Shown one piece after another: positions 43,554 to 56,333 of a DNA stretch of 64,000 nucleotides (the stretch's first letter is position 1; each line of letters begins with the position of its first letter). The stretch spans positions 18,723,354-18,787,353 of the forward strand of contig NC_045142.1 in NCBI RefSeq assembly GCF_008831285.2, read 5' to 3'. The position numbers were made by a program, and so were the translations under genes. The notes beneath the pieces are model-generated. The model had not been told where the DNA came from and searched no databases. It worked only from the letters and a program-made list of their open reading frames with translations. The stretch is from Nymphaea colorata (Eukaryota > Streptophyta > Magnoliopsida > Nymphaeales > Nymphaeaceae).

Positions 43554-45515
43554 TACGGAGTGCTCTGCTAGCGATGAGCGGCTCCACAGTTCCGATCACG
43601 TGCCCCCTCTGCAGTTTGTACTACCGAGTTTCGTTGGGGGTCCGATCCGATTTGGCCCGATCCGTCTGAGGTCGATTTTCTCGGGCTTGAGGATCCACGA
43701 CCACGAGCCCTCCCTGTGGACTCATCCGCCATGAAGGTAGAGTTGTGTCTCCACTGCAACGATTGTTTGGCAATGGGGATAACAATTAATTGTTTTATGA
43801 ATCTGACTAATATTAAGATAGGTTCGTAGAATACTGGAATAGTATTTCAGAAATTTAGACTAATCTTCAAAGCAGATTCATAAAATATTTGGTTACTGTT
43901 TTCATAGCCAAAAACCCCTTATTATAATACATTGATATTTTTTTTCACATCTGTAGTTTGTTGGTGACTTTTTTTCACAGTTTTAATTTGTTGGCTTTGT
44001 AAGTTTGTAATCGTGACCATATAAACGTGATCTCCATATCCAAAAGCACATGATACATGAATGTCGTGTCAACGAATATATAGAATCTATAACAGGAGAA
44101 AGTTGAACAGTTAATCTTTTAATACTTGTGAAATCTAGTCTACATGTTGGAAAAATATTTTATGTCCATTCGTGGTTTCTAATTCACGGAGGTCACAACC
44201 GTCTAAGTAGAAGCTCGATAGTCAATACTTATGAATGTGCCTTTTTGCATATGCGTGTGTACAAATGCATACATAATCCGCCATTGGTGTAATGTGGATT
44301 ACACATTTTTCTTCTTTCAATTGTGGGAAACAACCATGTAGCAAAGCAAAATTTTCTAACAAAGATAAGAGAGCCGTAGAAGAAAAAGTTGCTTCGTAGA
44401 TGATTGATTCCACTTGAAGCTACAAATAAACAGTAGATGTGCTGCCTATAGTTCAGCTGATCCTCGCAGGATTAGAGTATGCGAAATCACTATTCTGAAT
44501 TGGCAGAACATCAAATGCTTCTAACAAATTTTTCACTGTACAGTAACTATGATTCATTGACGAATAGGTATAGGTACACCGACCACCCTTATAAACGACT
44601 GCTTAGTTCACAGCACTGCCTCAAAAAGCAACATCATGTAACTTCTGCTGCCAACCTCGTCTAATGCTATTTGGAAGTTTGCCACGCTATGCAGAGTCCC
44701 TGTGATTAATGCAACAGGAAAATCAGTTCTGGGACAAAGTTTTGAAACGTATGCTTCGTGAGTTCGTGGCAACCTTTTGTTCCAGATGGAGTTGTGAAAG
44801 CTACCATCAGCAATTGCCACTCTGTGAGCATGTAATAGGCAAATGTACTAAATGAGATCAAGCTGAATCGTGGTGATGGCGCAGCAGGATTCTTATATTG
44901 TTCGTGAAGAGACGTCAGTTGTCACCAAGCCTTCAGCAACAAGGTACATTCTGCTGTCAAAGTTTTCATGAAGTGATTCATGGTTCTAATCTAATTCAGA
45001 AAGGTATTGCGACCGCTAAAATATAAAAATAAAAAGATATGGTCTCGATTAATTATTGCTGACCGGATGAACAGCTCCTTAGCGTACAGACATTTCCTAA
45101 GAAAGAGTGCTGTTTAATTTATCAGTTATCCAGCTGCTAAAGCCTTCAACAATCAAGGGTTCACATAGACTAATAATCGTTCGTCCACGAAAGCTTTCTC
45201 TTAGTATTATATTACAAAATTCAGCAAAAATTTCCAATTTCTGCACTGGAGGAGAATCCATGTACCCATGTCAAGTAACGCAGAAATCAGGCGCCTTTCA
45301 TACTTCACACAAGGCTAAGTTCAAGCGCTGTGGTCATCCCCTTGCCCAGCACGTGCACAAAATTGAGCTCCCAAAGCACACGAAGGGTGTCCATGCATAC
45401 ACAGGAATGCAATCTTCATCATGAACCAAGTTTTGGTAATGGATTAAGGATTCGAGCCAGCGTTACATTTCCAAGTATAAACAACCGGACACTAAGTTCC
45501 CACATGAGAAGTGTT
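43554..45515. other. Intergenic between CDC123 and the pseudouridine synthase gene
   Basis: Should contain the promoter of the pseudouridine synthase gene (the GC-richer 43560-43740) and the 3' untranslated region of the CDC123 gene (near 45100-45515). No further gene is recognised. Open frames such as 44608-44820 (minus) show no known domain. Confidence 0.45.
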
Positions 45516-46551
45516 TCATTGCTTCGTCGTTTCATCATCAGCTCTTCTCAGAAACTCGTCCCAACCACTTCCAGCACTTGTGTCAATGTAGTCATAAGGA
45601 ACTGCAGTCTTCAACCCAGGTCGAACTCCACACTTGCTCTCAATAATCCTGAATTCAAACGTGTTATCAGAAATAATTTTCTGCCGCCCAGAATTTCCTC
45701 CCAATTCATCCCAAGAGAACAAAAGTGGCAACGTGAAAGCTCCCCATGGATTAAAATCCAATACTTTCACACGCCCATCCTTTGTCACATAAACATCAAA
45801 GACATAGCTTGCAGACCCAAATTTTCTGGCTAAATTATCTTCAAAAAACCTAGATATTATGGCCCCAATCTTCTTTTTCTCCTCAAGGAGTGCTGGGTAG
45901 AACACTGTCACATCTCGCTGCGAGATCCCCACAAGTGAGTTGTCCACGAACGAAGCACCTAAACTCCATTTCTGGCCTCATACCGGCATACCATTTCCGC
46001 AAGGCAACGTAGAACTTTGCAGGCTTATCATCCAATTTGTCCTCACAAGAATCAAAGGCATGACAAAGATCATGAACAACACTATCTGAAGACTTCAGCA
46101 GAAGAACCACCTCACTAAAGGAGGTGCATTTGAGAGTACCACTTGTGCTAATCCAGGCAGCATCCTTTGGAGCACTCCAGTTGAGCTTAGGAATCACAGA
46201 TCCACCAAGTGCTTTAATTGACTCTTTCACCTTCAACTCGAGCTCTGGGAAAGACGGAGGAGTAGATTCTTGATTTTCTTTTAATTGACCATCACCATTA
46301 TCATCATCTTCTTCTTCTTCGTCCCATGGGTGGTAGTCTTCAGCTTGGAGACAAGGAAATTGAGGTCTGATTCTATTGGGAAGGGCATCCTCCCCAAGCA
46401 CAGAGGTAGGAAGGAGGAAGGGCCCTGAATCCTGTAAGAGATAGCTAACAAAAGATTCAGGAAGTTGGTGGATGATGGTCTTGATGGAGACCGACTTGAA
46501 CTTTGGGTACCACTCTTGTATTTGGCACCGTGTCACCTCTTCCACCTTCAT
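45516..46551 (-). CDS. CDC123/D123 family protein (eIF2 assembly factor), frame broken by one base
   Basis: CDC123 proteins have an ATP-grasp-like fold and help assemble translation initiation factor eIF2 in the cytosol. The start (MKVEEVTRCQIQEWYPKFKS) is at 46551 and the stop at 45516, about 344 residues without coding introns, the usual length. Conserved parts: PKLNWSAPKDAAWI (residues 121-134), MRPEMEFRCFVR (191-202), TVFYPALLEE, and the metal/nucleotide-binding stretch FDVYVTKDGRVKVLDFNPWG. An acidic linker (WDEEEEDDDNGDG) lies near residue 80. One extra base at 45944/45945 shifts the frame after Arg202. The frame is perfect on both sides. A CAG acceptor at 46575 suggests a 5' UTR intron, arguing against a processed retrocopy. 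An assembly error is likely, but a true null is possible. Confidence 0.88.
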
Positions 46552-46700
46552 TGCTTACCCGACACCGAATATTCCTGCAAACAAGAAAATAAAAGAAAAT
46601 ATTGACTTTATAGAGGAAAAAAGATAAACAGAGGGTCGCCGACACACGCAGGGAGTTTTTGGAGTATAAGCACTAACACACACTGTGCACTAATTCAACC
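46552..46700 (-). promoter_or_regulatory. 5' leader of the CDC123 gene with probable intron acceptor
   Basis: Upstream of the start codon the minus strand reads TTTTCTTGTTTGCAG|GAATATTCGG, a good pyrimidine-rich acceptor (exon resumes at 46574). The 5' exon could not be located. Confidence 0.5.
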
Positions 46701-49700
46701 ATTGTAGATTGTATGGTGATAAAGATCACCAACTCAAAAGGAAGCTACCAACTCAAAAGAAGCAGATAATTGACTTTTAAGTAGCTATGCTACTTTACCC
46801 ATTTCGAGTTGTTAATCATCTGATCAAGTTGATCAATGAATGGGACTGATATTTTGTGGTTGTCAATTACAAAGAACTATATCAACAATTGATTTTATCA
46901 AAAATCCATACATTTTTTTTTTGTTTCAAATTAAAGCATATTCATAATTTTCATATCAATGTTACGCCCAGAATATAGTCCAGAATCCTTGTTTACAATA
47001 TTTTCTGCCCCTGTTTGGTAAATGTAGCCTATTTTAAGAGTTAATGTCAGATTATGTCTAAACTTATCTCTAGATGAATACCATCAACCTCTTGTCTTGG
47101 GATGCCAAGTTCATTAATCTAATAAACATTCTTTATTTCTATTTTGCTTCAAATATTAATCAAGCACAGATTTCTTATAACATGTGTGACACTTAAGTTA
47201 AATGTGTCCCAAATTCTATATCAAACTTGATAATTTATATTGAGGATTCATATCTAATGCTTTAACTTGATGCTATCTAGGCGACTCCTCTTATAAATCA
47301 CAATTATTAGAATTGATGAAATCCTCGTTAAATAGTTAAGAGCAAACCAATACAGAAGACTTCAGTAAGCACTCAATCAGATGGACAAAAAAAATCATGG
47401 AGTGTAAGCACCTTGAAACTCACATGAACTACAAAAAAATTACAGAACACAAAGGACCCACTAACCAGTGAACATTCTGATTAACTAATTGAGAATGGGT
47501 AAAATCAAATCATTGCAATGACTAGGAAATGATCTAATGAAAAACACGCCGTTGGGGTATAAACTCCATAGAACAATTTAATTGTGCCCCAGTTCTACAA
47601 TGTTAACCTATTGCAATAGAACTGAATATCATAATAGAACAAATTCATATTGCACCAATCATCACCATCATGATGCTTGAGAGCAATACAGGAACATTAT
47701 GTATGAAGAGACACTTTTTTATCTTTTTAGTTTCCTCCTATCTCAAATGCATGCTTCACAATATGGACATTATTTAAAATTTGATCCTTTCAGTGGTCAT
47801 TGGTACAACATAACAAAGGTTGGAATCTTTCCCAGGTTATTCTTTTAAACAGTCGTATTCTTTAGCCTGGCCCTGACACTCTCCTTTGCTTAGTACCCAC
47901 AACACAAATAACGTTTGCACAAACTCACCAACCTAAGCCACTTATGGTGGGACTCGTCTTCTAAAACTCATGGCTAAGGATGAAGAATTCGCCCTGTACT
48001 CCAGGGGAGATAAAAGATCACAGCCATGATTATTTTTGTATCACCCCCTCCTCTTCAAGCAGGTACCACCTACTCTCAATCTAGCTCAATAATTTGGATG
48101 ATCTTGGTAATATTCCTATGCTCACCTTAGCTCATCATTCATCCTGCACAACCTGTTTTAGGGTCATCAAATTATTTGTTTATCTTGATGTCTCCACCCT
48201 GCAATAACACCTATTTTGGCAACACACTTACCAATTACCATTTTTCCCCTCAACTTCACCAAGGTTAGTCAAATTCACCAACATTTCTAAAAACCACATT
48301 ACTAGCATTATAAAACATACACTAACAAAAATCTTGATTAATATATATATGTATGCAATGTGCATTAATAAAAATAATTAAGCAAGAAGCAAGTGCCGAG
48401 AAGGGCTAAATGAAAATACAAGAGGACGGGTTGTAGCCTGATTGCTCCAGTTGTGTGCGTGTCAATGCAAATGCACCCTTGCAAACAACACTATAAGTCA
48501 TACAAATAATGATTATGTATATACAAACTTCCAAGAAGATGGACAGGCGAAGCACATATAAATTGGCATACCAATGAATACATCCATAAGGGACACAAGA
48601 GCACATGCTGACTACTTATGGTTCACTTTCATCCATACTACTCACATGTGCACCTGCACTGCACACGTGAGTCTACTGCCACACATCTTTGTGCACCACT
48701 TATACACCTATGTAGGCGCGTCTACAATCATATGTGTGTTCCATTGAACAAGAGTGCATAGTCCTATTACTTCACATATATACTTTTTGGCTGCAGTTGC
48801 AATCTTTACACACTCTTGTGCAATCCAGCATAAAATCAGAGGAGAGTTATAACACTTTTTGCTTGGCTGCCTCATTTATGAAGACAAAAGAGAAGGGCCA
48901 GGCTCTCTCCTAATTGAATCAAATGAAATCGAGAGGGCCAACAAAACTACTGCTGCTACTCCTAAAAAGAGAAAGAAAGGGGAGAGGGTCCACAAACTGC
49001 TCTCCTCAAAATTTGAGGGAGGAGGATGATAGATGGCTTAGTCCCTTTTTTTTTCTTTTTTTCTTTTTTTTGTGGGCACAAAAGGAGAGATAAAGCCCTC
49101 TCTACAGAAAGAAAGGTAGCATTTGATTGCCCTGAGAAGTTTGGAGGAGAAATATTTCTAGAAAAGAGAGAGACTGGAAGAGGAAAATTTAACAAATCCA
49201 AGGCATGTTTAATAGGTCAAAAAAGACCGTGGAGAAGTTTTTGGGTGATTGATGGGTTTGCATAAGGGGAGAAAAACAGTAACCGCGGAATTTTTGTTTT
49301 GTAGCAGTTGGTTTTCTTTTAAATAAGGGTTCAATTTATTTTCAATTACCATTGTTCAACATTTTTAAAGTAACCGGTAGACTTTTTACAGTACCCATTG
49401 GATTTCTTTCAATAAACTGATCAATTTTTTTTCTAATGGCTCATTTATGTAGATGACATTTTCTAAAGCGTTGTTTTCTTCCAGCCTTCAACAAGATTGA
49501 GCAACATCATGAGAAAATAATTAATAACAAAAAAGAAAAGGTGAAACATTGAGCTGATTATATTACAAACTTCATGTGGTCACTTTAGAGCATCCAGGAA
49601 ATAAGATCTTTTCACACCATAAGTTTTTAATTTGGACCAATATGCTAAATTCTTATAATAATACTGGGGATCGATGCCCACCCATGTCGTTTGTCCTTTC

Positions 49701-50637
49701 GCAAAATTCATTTCTAATCATATCGTGGTCTTTCCAACACATTTGCACCAACTCTTGTTTATTGGACCTATGAAAAGATATGTGAACGGTACTAGGATTT
49801 ATCAACAGCAATACCTTCAAAAACAATATAGAATTTATCTCCTATCCTAACAAATACCTTCTAAAACATATAATTCATCTCCTATCCTCATAATGCCCTC
49901 TAAAAAATGTAAATAACATGAAATAGAAGTTACTTACTATAACAAGCAGTTTTGGATCATTTTCATTGAAAACGAGTGACATATCTTCAATTGAGAGGGG
50001 GAGAGAGAACTGCTTCATGTGGACTTAACTGTACCTGGTCCAACATTACTTAAACCGAACCAGGCCTCAAATGGATCAGGCCTAACCTAGCTTCACTTGT
50101 GTTGTATATTTTTCTCCAGCCAATTGCAGAAACATACAAGATAGAAAAGCAAATATATAATTGAAGCGCAAGATATTCACAATAACTTTTTTAACATGCT
50201 GCTTTCTTATCGAAACCATTTACTTTGTTCACCAAGTATTTGCAAACGAATCAAAAAATGAAGGCAGCCATTAACTGAGTTTACTGCTTGGACCCGTCAC
50301 CCATTGTTTGACCTTTACTCCACGCATTGGTCTCTGACCAATCTCATCACTCTGACTTTGATGGTCATTTTGACGTAAGCAGAATTCAACATATTGATCC
50401 AGGGCCAGCCTCTGAGGTGTACCAACTTCTGGCTTGCAGCCCAATTCATGAGGGCTATAAATTCTGGTACCAGTCTTCAGCTGACTGGGTTGGTTTCCGG
50501 AATGTTTTCGACCATGGGACAGGATAATAAGCTTATCCCAATGCTTGCTATAAAAATCTTCCTTTTTTTGTTAATAAAGGGCCTAAGCCCCTAGCAGCAG
50601 TGCTCCGGAACCTGATCACCAGCCCGCAAGCAGAGGC
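46701..50637. other. Intergenic AT-rich DNA, no gene recognised
   Basis: No conserved coding region in about 3.9 kb. Some of it may be the 5' UTR intron or promoter of the CDC123 gene. Open frames at 49026-49265 and 50327-50527 show no recognisable domain. Confidence 0.45.
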
Positions 50638-51020
50638 GCTTAAAATTCGACACGGTAAATATACGTGCATTGTGCAAGCCGACATTCAACGATAGCACCG
50701 GAAACTAATAACAGATAGCAGATGAAAGCTTGCAACCGAAATTAAAATTTGGCAACCCACAAAGACAAGTAACAAATCAAAAATTCGGGACCACCTCAGG
50801 ACCACCAGGAGAACAGAAAAAAACCCAAAAAATCTGCTATCTGTTATCTGGTGGTCCCGAGGTGGTCCCAAATTTTCAATTTGTTACTTGTGTCTTTGTG
50901 GGTTGCCAAATTTTAATTTCGGTTGCAAGCTTTCATCTGCTGTCTGTTATTAGTTTCCGCTGCTATCGTTGAATATCGGGTTGCACAATGCACGTATATT
51001 TACCTTGTCAAATTTTAAGC
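50638..51020. repeat. Near-perfect inverted repeat (hairpin), arms about 171 bp, loop about 39 bp
   Basis: The left arm (50638-50808) and right arm (50848-51020) are about 93% complementary. Matched landmarks include ggtaaatatacgtgcattgt, gatgaaagcttgcaaccgaa, attaaaatttggcaacccac and gggaccacct. The loop holds aaaaaacccaaaaaatctgc. Weaker pairing (ccgcaagc) extends outside. A foldback MITE is the likely origin. A transcript would form a long stem able to feed small-RNA processing. Confidence 0.9.
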
Positions 51021-52075
51021 AGGCTTGCGGTGCTGTTGAAAGCAGACAAGATGCATACCCCACTCACAATGGTACCACTTCCTGGAAACAGGAACTTCTC
51101 CCTTGTTTTCTTAACCAATTTTGATTTGATTTCTGATTGTTAATCCAGTCATAAGGAACATTCCTACAAAAGAAAACATAGAAAGAAAATACATCAGCCC
51201 CACTCACAATGTTCTGCAAAATCCAACTTTGCCACTGAATCTGAAAAATAAATCATAACGTGATCCAGTAGAAATACCTGTACCAACATTCGTCCTTGCT
51301 CTTTGGCCATCTAATGGGTATCTTGTACCCATTTGGTGGGGGAACTAAACATTCTTTTCTCTAAAACAGTGGAGGGCAGTGGCGCTCCATGAATGAAAGT
51401 CGATTATAACTGTATTTTCGCCATTTCTAATTTGCACACCACAGTCAATGCCTCCAAATGTACCCTACCACCAGCTTACAACATATATGAATGACCCTAG
51501 AACTTTGGAGCTTTCTATGTTTAAAAATCAGTGTAGGCAACAATTCTAACATCAACCATCATCACTTCCTCTGCACAGGAAAGGAATCTGAAAGGCAGAT
51601 TTGCCTTCATGACGCTCAACAAATATTTCATCAGGCTATTGTTGGACTAAGTTGATCCTGAACGCTAGATTTGTTGCACCTGATTTGGTGTAACTGCATC
51701 CAAGTGACCTGCGCCATATGCAATCAAGGGACTTTTTATCTGAGGTGATGCATGCAGTACCCAGACATGTGTGGCACCTTCACCTGCACCCACATCATGT
51801 CGTGTCTACAAGCATCTGTATTACAAAACGTAATTCCAAAAAAGCATGTTAAAAGAAAGGTATCGACTTTCATGTTATTTTGCAGCACCTAGTTAGAATA
51901 GTTCGAATGGGAGTTGATAAACCTTTCAATTGCATCCTTTTGGTTAGGATGCCTTGAAAATGCATCACATATTCTAAACTTCTGTCATCTTTGTGCACTT
52001 TCTTAAAAATATTTATGTTTCTCTCGGTCCTGTTCATTTTTCTTTTCTGCCCCCACTAGCATTTTCTGTAACCTT
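51021..52075. other. Intergenic, no gene recognised
   Basis: No conserved coding sequence. Short open frames only. Confidence 0.4.
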
Positions 52076-52870
52076 ACGAATGCTGCTGAAGAATTGGCGG
52101 AATGGAGAAAAGGGGACTGGAAAAAACAGAGAGAAAGCAGGAGAGAAATATGACCTGAAACAAGAACGCGCAGGAAGCAAGAGGGTCGTATAGGTTCAGT
52201 CCACTGGCTGGAACTTGGCAGAAGATGAATGCTGCTGAAGTGCTGACCGTGAGCGCACTGATGAGAGCAAGGGATCTGCTGAATAGAAGAGATCTTCAGA
52301 ATTAAACTCTGTACCACTTTAAGTTCTCGAAAAGGGAAAAGGGAAAAACTCTCTCCTCACCTCAACTTAATTCATTTTCCCGCAAGAACCATATATAGAT
52401 GAGAAACGAAGTAGTGGAAGAAGAAGTGCTTCCGATTCCGGCAGGGGCGATCTGGCTTGTTGATTGCCGTCGGATCCTCCTCAAGGTTGGTCCAGGGTGT
52501 CGCCAAAGGGTGGGAAAAATGCTGGCACGGTCCGATTGCTGAGATTCCTCCCCAAATCGTCACGGTGTGGGGAAGTGCAAAGGTGTATGGGCGGCAGGAT
52601 GGGGTCTGCGATAAGGCAGCTCTCCCGTCCGTGGCACGCGTGGTTTTTGCTGGACGAGAGGTGGACGGCGTCAAGGGGAAGGGACACCTAGTAGAACGAA
52701 ATGAACAAAGATGGCGCACACAGTCGCGGCAGCAGGAAGAAGGCTGCGGGCTGCTGCTTCACGGCACGTGAGGACGAAGAGGCTGCGCTGCGGACGAAGA
52801 GGGCTGCGGCTGGGAGAGGCGACTGAGGGAAGAGGCAATACGCGCGACCGTGCCCTAACGGTCCGCAAAA
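52076..52870. repeat. Duplicated block, copy 1
   Basis: Shares aatgctgctgaagaattggc, gagaaatatgacctgaaaca, ggaacgcgcaggaagcaaga and cttggcagaagatgaatgct in the same order with 54726-54945. Its end (gaagagggctgcggctg...cctaacggtc, 52794-52864) matches 55246-55290. Direct orientation, offset about 2.4-2.65 kb. No coding function recognised. Confidence 0.8.
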
Positions 52871-52873
52871 TAT

Positions 52874-52963
52874 TTCGGGGCCGTTTGATGGTGTGGAAAT
52901 GTGAAATTGGAAATATATTTTTGGAAATATATTTTTGGAAATATATTTTCTGGAAAAAATGAA
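52874..52963. mobile_element. hAT-like terminus with repeated ggaaatatattttt motif
   Basis: GGGGCCGTTTGATGG at 52874 matches, inverted, the end at 55463-55477 (CCATCAAACGGCCCC). Next to it the 15-bp motif ttggaaatatatttt is repeated three times. The 15-bp inverted pair could bound a 2.6-kb element, but two separate small elements are equally possible. Confidence 0.45.
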
Positions 52964-54000
52964 TGGGAAAAATCTTTTCGATTCCAATTTTGGTGTGTGT
53001 GTGATGACTGAGAAATATATTTCCAGAAATATATTTCTATGTTTGATGAAAAAGAATTATATTTTCAGAAGCATAGCATTTTACCAAAAAAATTATCAGG
53101 CAATTAACGAGCATATTTTCGGTGCAAAACAAGAAATAAGTAGCTGGGAAAGAAGAGAACATACAATTTTGACCGGCAAAATGGGATCAGAACTGAAAGC
53201 GTCAAATTTTCATTCCATTCTGGATTGACATTCTGCTTTATGACACGAGTCTTCAGTTTGTGCATAACAAATATTCAAATTAGTATCAAGGAGGATTGTA
53301 GGAATTGAAAAATGTAATTTCATGCTATGCACATAGGTCGCAATTAACAATAGTAAGCTAAGTTTGTCTGGAACGAAGACCACATAAACAATTTGATACG
53401 TGCAAATCTCCATTCACATGAACATCCGATAACTCCCAACATTTTAAATTGCAGTAGCTTTTGGATGCTTTATTTATGCATTTCAACTTGATACAAGGTT
53501 ACCAAAGCATCTTATATCAGGTTTCAGAAGTCTATCAAAATCAGAACACAGATTCACCCTTTTCCAGAAAAGTATGGGGCCTTTCTGGTTTTTAAAAGAT
53601 AATCCCATAGCAGTTTTATCTCGTCAAGATAATATAGCTACCATCCACCGTTTTCCGTGGACTCATCAATTTGTTCCATTGATGGAAACAGTTCTCTCCA
53701 TGATATACCCTGCTACGCACAATTTGCAGAGGCCACGTTGAATCTGTTGCAAATTCCTCTCAGCAGAGAAAACCTTTCGTCTATTTCCTATTTTAGACAA
53801 ACAAACTGAAAAACAGAGAAGGTTCAACGAGGGAGAAGCCCAGAGCATGTGCTCAGAGAAAGAATCTGACAAATTTAATGACCATTATCTTGAGGATGAA
53901 GATTACCCATTTTCAATTATGAACAACAATTGCGCCCTCATATGCAATAATTGAAATCCAAAAGAAACAAAACCAAGCCAAATAAGAAACAAACAACCAT

Positions 54001-54003
<3 letters not shown>
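52964..54003. other. Intergenic, no gene recognised
   Basis: No conserved coding sequence. Further aatatatttc motifs continue to about 53040. Confidence 0.4.

Positions 54004-54042
<39 letters not shown>
54004..54042. repeat. (GA)n microsatellite
   Basis: About 19 GA dinucleotides. Immediately after, ggatcacattcacacaaa is repeated at about 54061, 54082 and 54132. Confidence 0.95.
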
Positions 54043-54046
<4 letters not shown>

Positions 54047-54725
54047 GATCATCTTAAGGAGGATCACATTCACACAAAAGGAAGATCACATTCACACAAA
54101 AAAGTTCAAAAAACCAACAACACAAAAGGAGGATCACATTCACACAAACCAGACGATAAGATGATAAGTTGTTGAAAAAATATACTGAACCGCAAGTCTG
54201 TACTCTCAATTTCAAGAAACTAAAGGTAATTAAGAACAGAAACAATGAACCAGATGAATTCAAACAAAAGAACATCAGAATCAGCGGCAGAACATCCATT
54301 CTCTAGAAGCAAAAGGCCTTATTGAACAAAAAATGTACATCTATGTGCACCCTCTCTGTAATTCTTCTCATTCAGCAAAATCTTAAAAGGCGTATGGGGA
54401 AATAGAGTGTTACACCCCTTCATGTAGTAAATACCGCAACATAACTCTAAGAGAATATCAAATGAAGCTGGAAAACTGACGCCATAACCACCATGCGATC
54501 AAAATGCAGAAGAGAAAAAAAAAAGAAAAAACAAGAACTGAAATGCCTGCAGATGTAATGCCTGCAGATCAAACGCCGAACCCAAAAATATATGGAAAAA
54601 GAAAAGCTTAAAAACCATAAGTCATGGATCATCAGCAGCAGCTGCACATTTAGCAACTCCTCTCCTGTATTAAGCTTTCTTTTTTTTATTTCAGGTGTGC
54701 CACTTGCTCGACGCCGGCAGAAGAC

Positions 54726-55300
54726 GAATGCTGCTGAAGAATTGGCGGAATGGACAAAAGGGGGCCGGGAAAAACAAGAGAAAAACAGAGTGCGAGAGAG
54801 AACAGAGAGAAAGCAGGAGAGAAATATGACCTGAAACAGGAACGCGCAGGAAGCAAGAGGGTCGTCTAGCTTCAGTCGACCGGCTCGAACTTGGCAGAAG
54901 ATGAATGCTGCTGAAGTGCTGACGGTGAGCACGCTGATGAGGGGACGCGATTTCTGCAACCCTGCAAGAGGAAGACGATCGAATGGGCCGTGATTAAAAA
55001 GTGGAAGCGCACGGTCATGGGCGGAATGGAGAAAAGGGTGCCAGAGAAAGAGACATTGAAAGAGAGAGAGCGAGAAAAAAAGAGAGAAAGGGAGAGACAT
55101 AAAACAGGAGAGAAATGGATGTACCTTTCACCGGCGGCGGGCGATAGATGCCCGACGCACCGAGAGCGGAAGAGAAGCCGCGGGAGAAATGAACCTCCTG
55201 CTTCACGGCGCGTGAGGATGCAGAGTCTGCGTTGCGTAAGGACGAAGACGAAGAGGGCTGCGGCTGCGAGAGGCGACCGCGGCCTAACGGTCGCTTAAAA
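54726..55300. repeat. Duplicated block, copy 2
   Basis: Second copy of the block at 52076-52870. It is diverged and carries extra GA-rich sequence (54770-54815, 55050-55100). Both copies end in cctaacggtc next to hAT-like sequence. Confidence 0.8.
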
Positions 55301-55479
55301 ATTTCCGGAAAAATATTTCCGTCTCTCAGATGGAAATTTTTTTCCGGACAAAAATTTCCGGAATCGACCTCAACGGTCGAAAATTTTTTTCTGCGTTTGT
55401 CAAATGGAAAAATTTTGAAATTTTGATTTTTTTTCCGGGTGAATAGTATTTTTTCAAGCCATCAAACGGCCCCTCATGG

Positions 55480-56330
55480 AAAATGAGGTATTTCTTATAA
55501 CATGCGGCGCCTTCACCAGAAAATCGCTATAAACGCTCCTCCTAGTTAAAATTTGAGCTTCTTACAGGTCACACAAGTTCGGAGGTGACATGCATATATG
55601 AAGCCCTTTGAAATGAGCATGCGTCTCTGTCCTTTGTCAATGCCTCATTTAGTATGAAGCAGTAGAACAGTCTACAACTTTGGATTGAAACAGGCCTTTT
55701 TTGATTCCATTGCTACTCGGTATGAAATGGTTCGGAATTACAAAGGCTGGTCGAAGCAGTTTTGCCAAACAACATAAGCATCAGATTTAGCCAAATGTTT
55801 GATGTACTTTCGATCGTCTTACCTTAAAAATTAAATGCAGCAGAAAGAACTGCTAAATTTCAGATAATAAATGGAACGACGCAGCAAGGATTATTGAAGC
55901 AAGGTCACCAAAATCAAATGAAGCAGAAAGAACCGTAGCGATATAGTTTCAAAAAATGCAGCGGCAGCTGACCTATGAGGTTCGGGTTCTCCTGCAATGG
56001 AAGGGGGGTTAGGGTTCGGACCATTCAGCTCTTCTTTCCTCAATGTTGATGCCTCAGCCTGATGCAATCCAGGTCGCACGAACGGAGGCGAAAGAGGGAG
56101 GGATTGACGAGTTGATTGAAAAACGGACAGGTGAGATGCGTTGAGGGAGGTTTAGACGGGGAGAACGAGAGCGAAAGAGGGAGGGCGAGAGGAGGAGCAG
56201 GGATGAGAGAGAGCGGTAGGGCATCGCTCGAGCGGGGGATAGGGCGTGCGATGGTTTTAAAAATACGATGATGGCTGTCCGATCTGGCGCGACGGACGAC
56301 GATGATTTGGTGTCCATGCCTAAGTCCGCA
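55480..56330. other. Intergenic, no gene recognised
   Basis: Short Arg/Ser/Pro-rich open frames on the minus strand (56054-56317) could belong to a first exon but show no domain. No support for a gene. Confidence 0.4.
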
Positions 56331-56333
56331 TTC

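Noticed and set aside
54447-55100. 217-residue minus-strand open frame
   Set aside because: Composition follows GA-rich repeats and the duplicated block; hydrophobic/Ser runs and no recognised motif. Not conserved between the two block copies.
55891-56317. First exon of an unknown gene (Arg/Ser/Pro-rich)
   Set aside because: No downstream exons or conserved motif on the minus strand; composition resembles GC-rich intergenic DNA.
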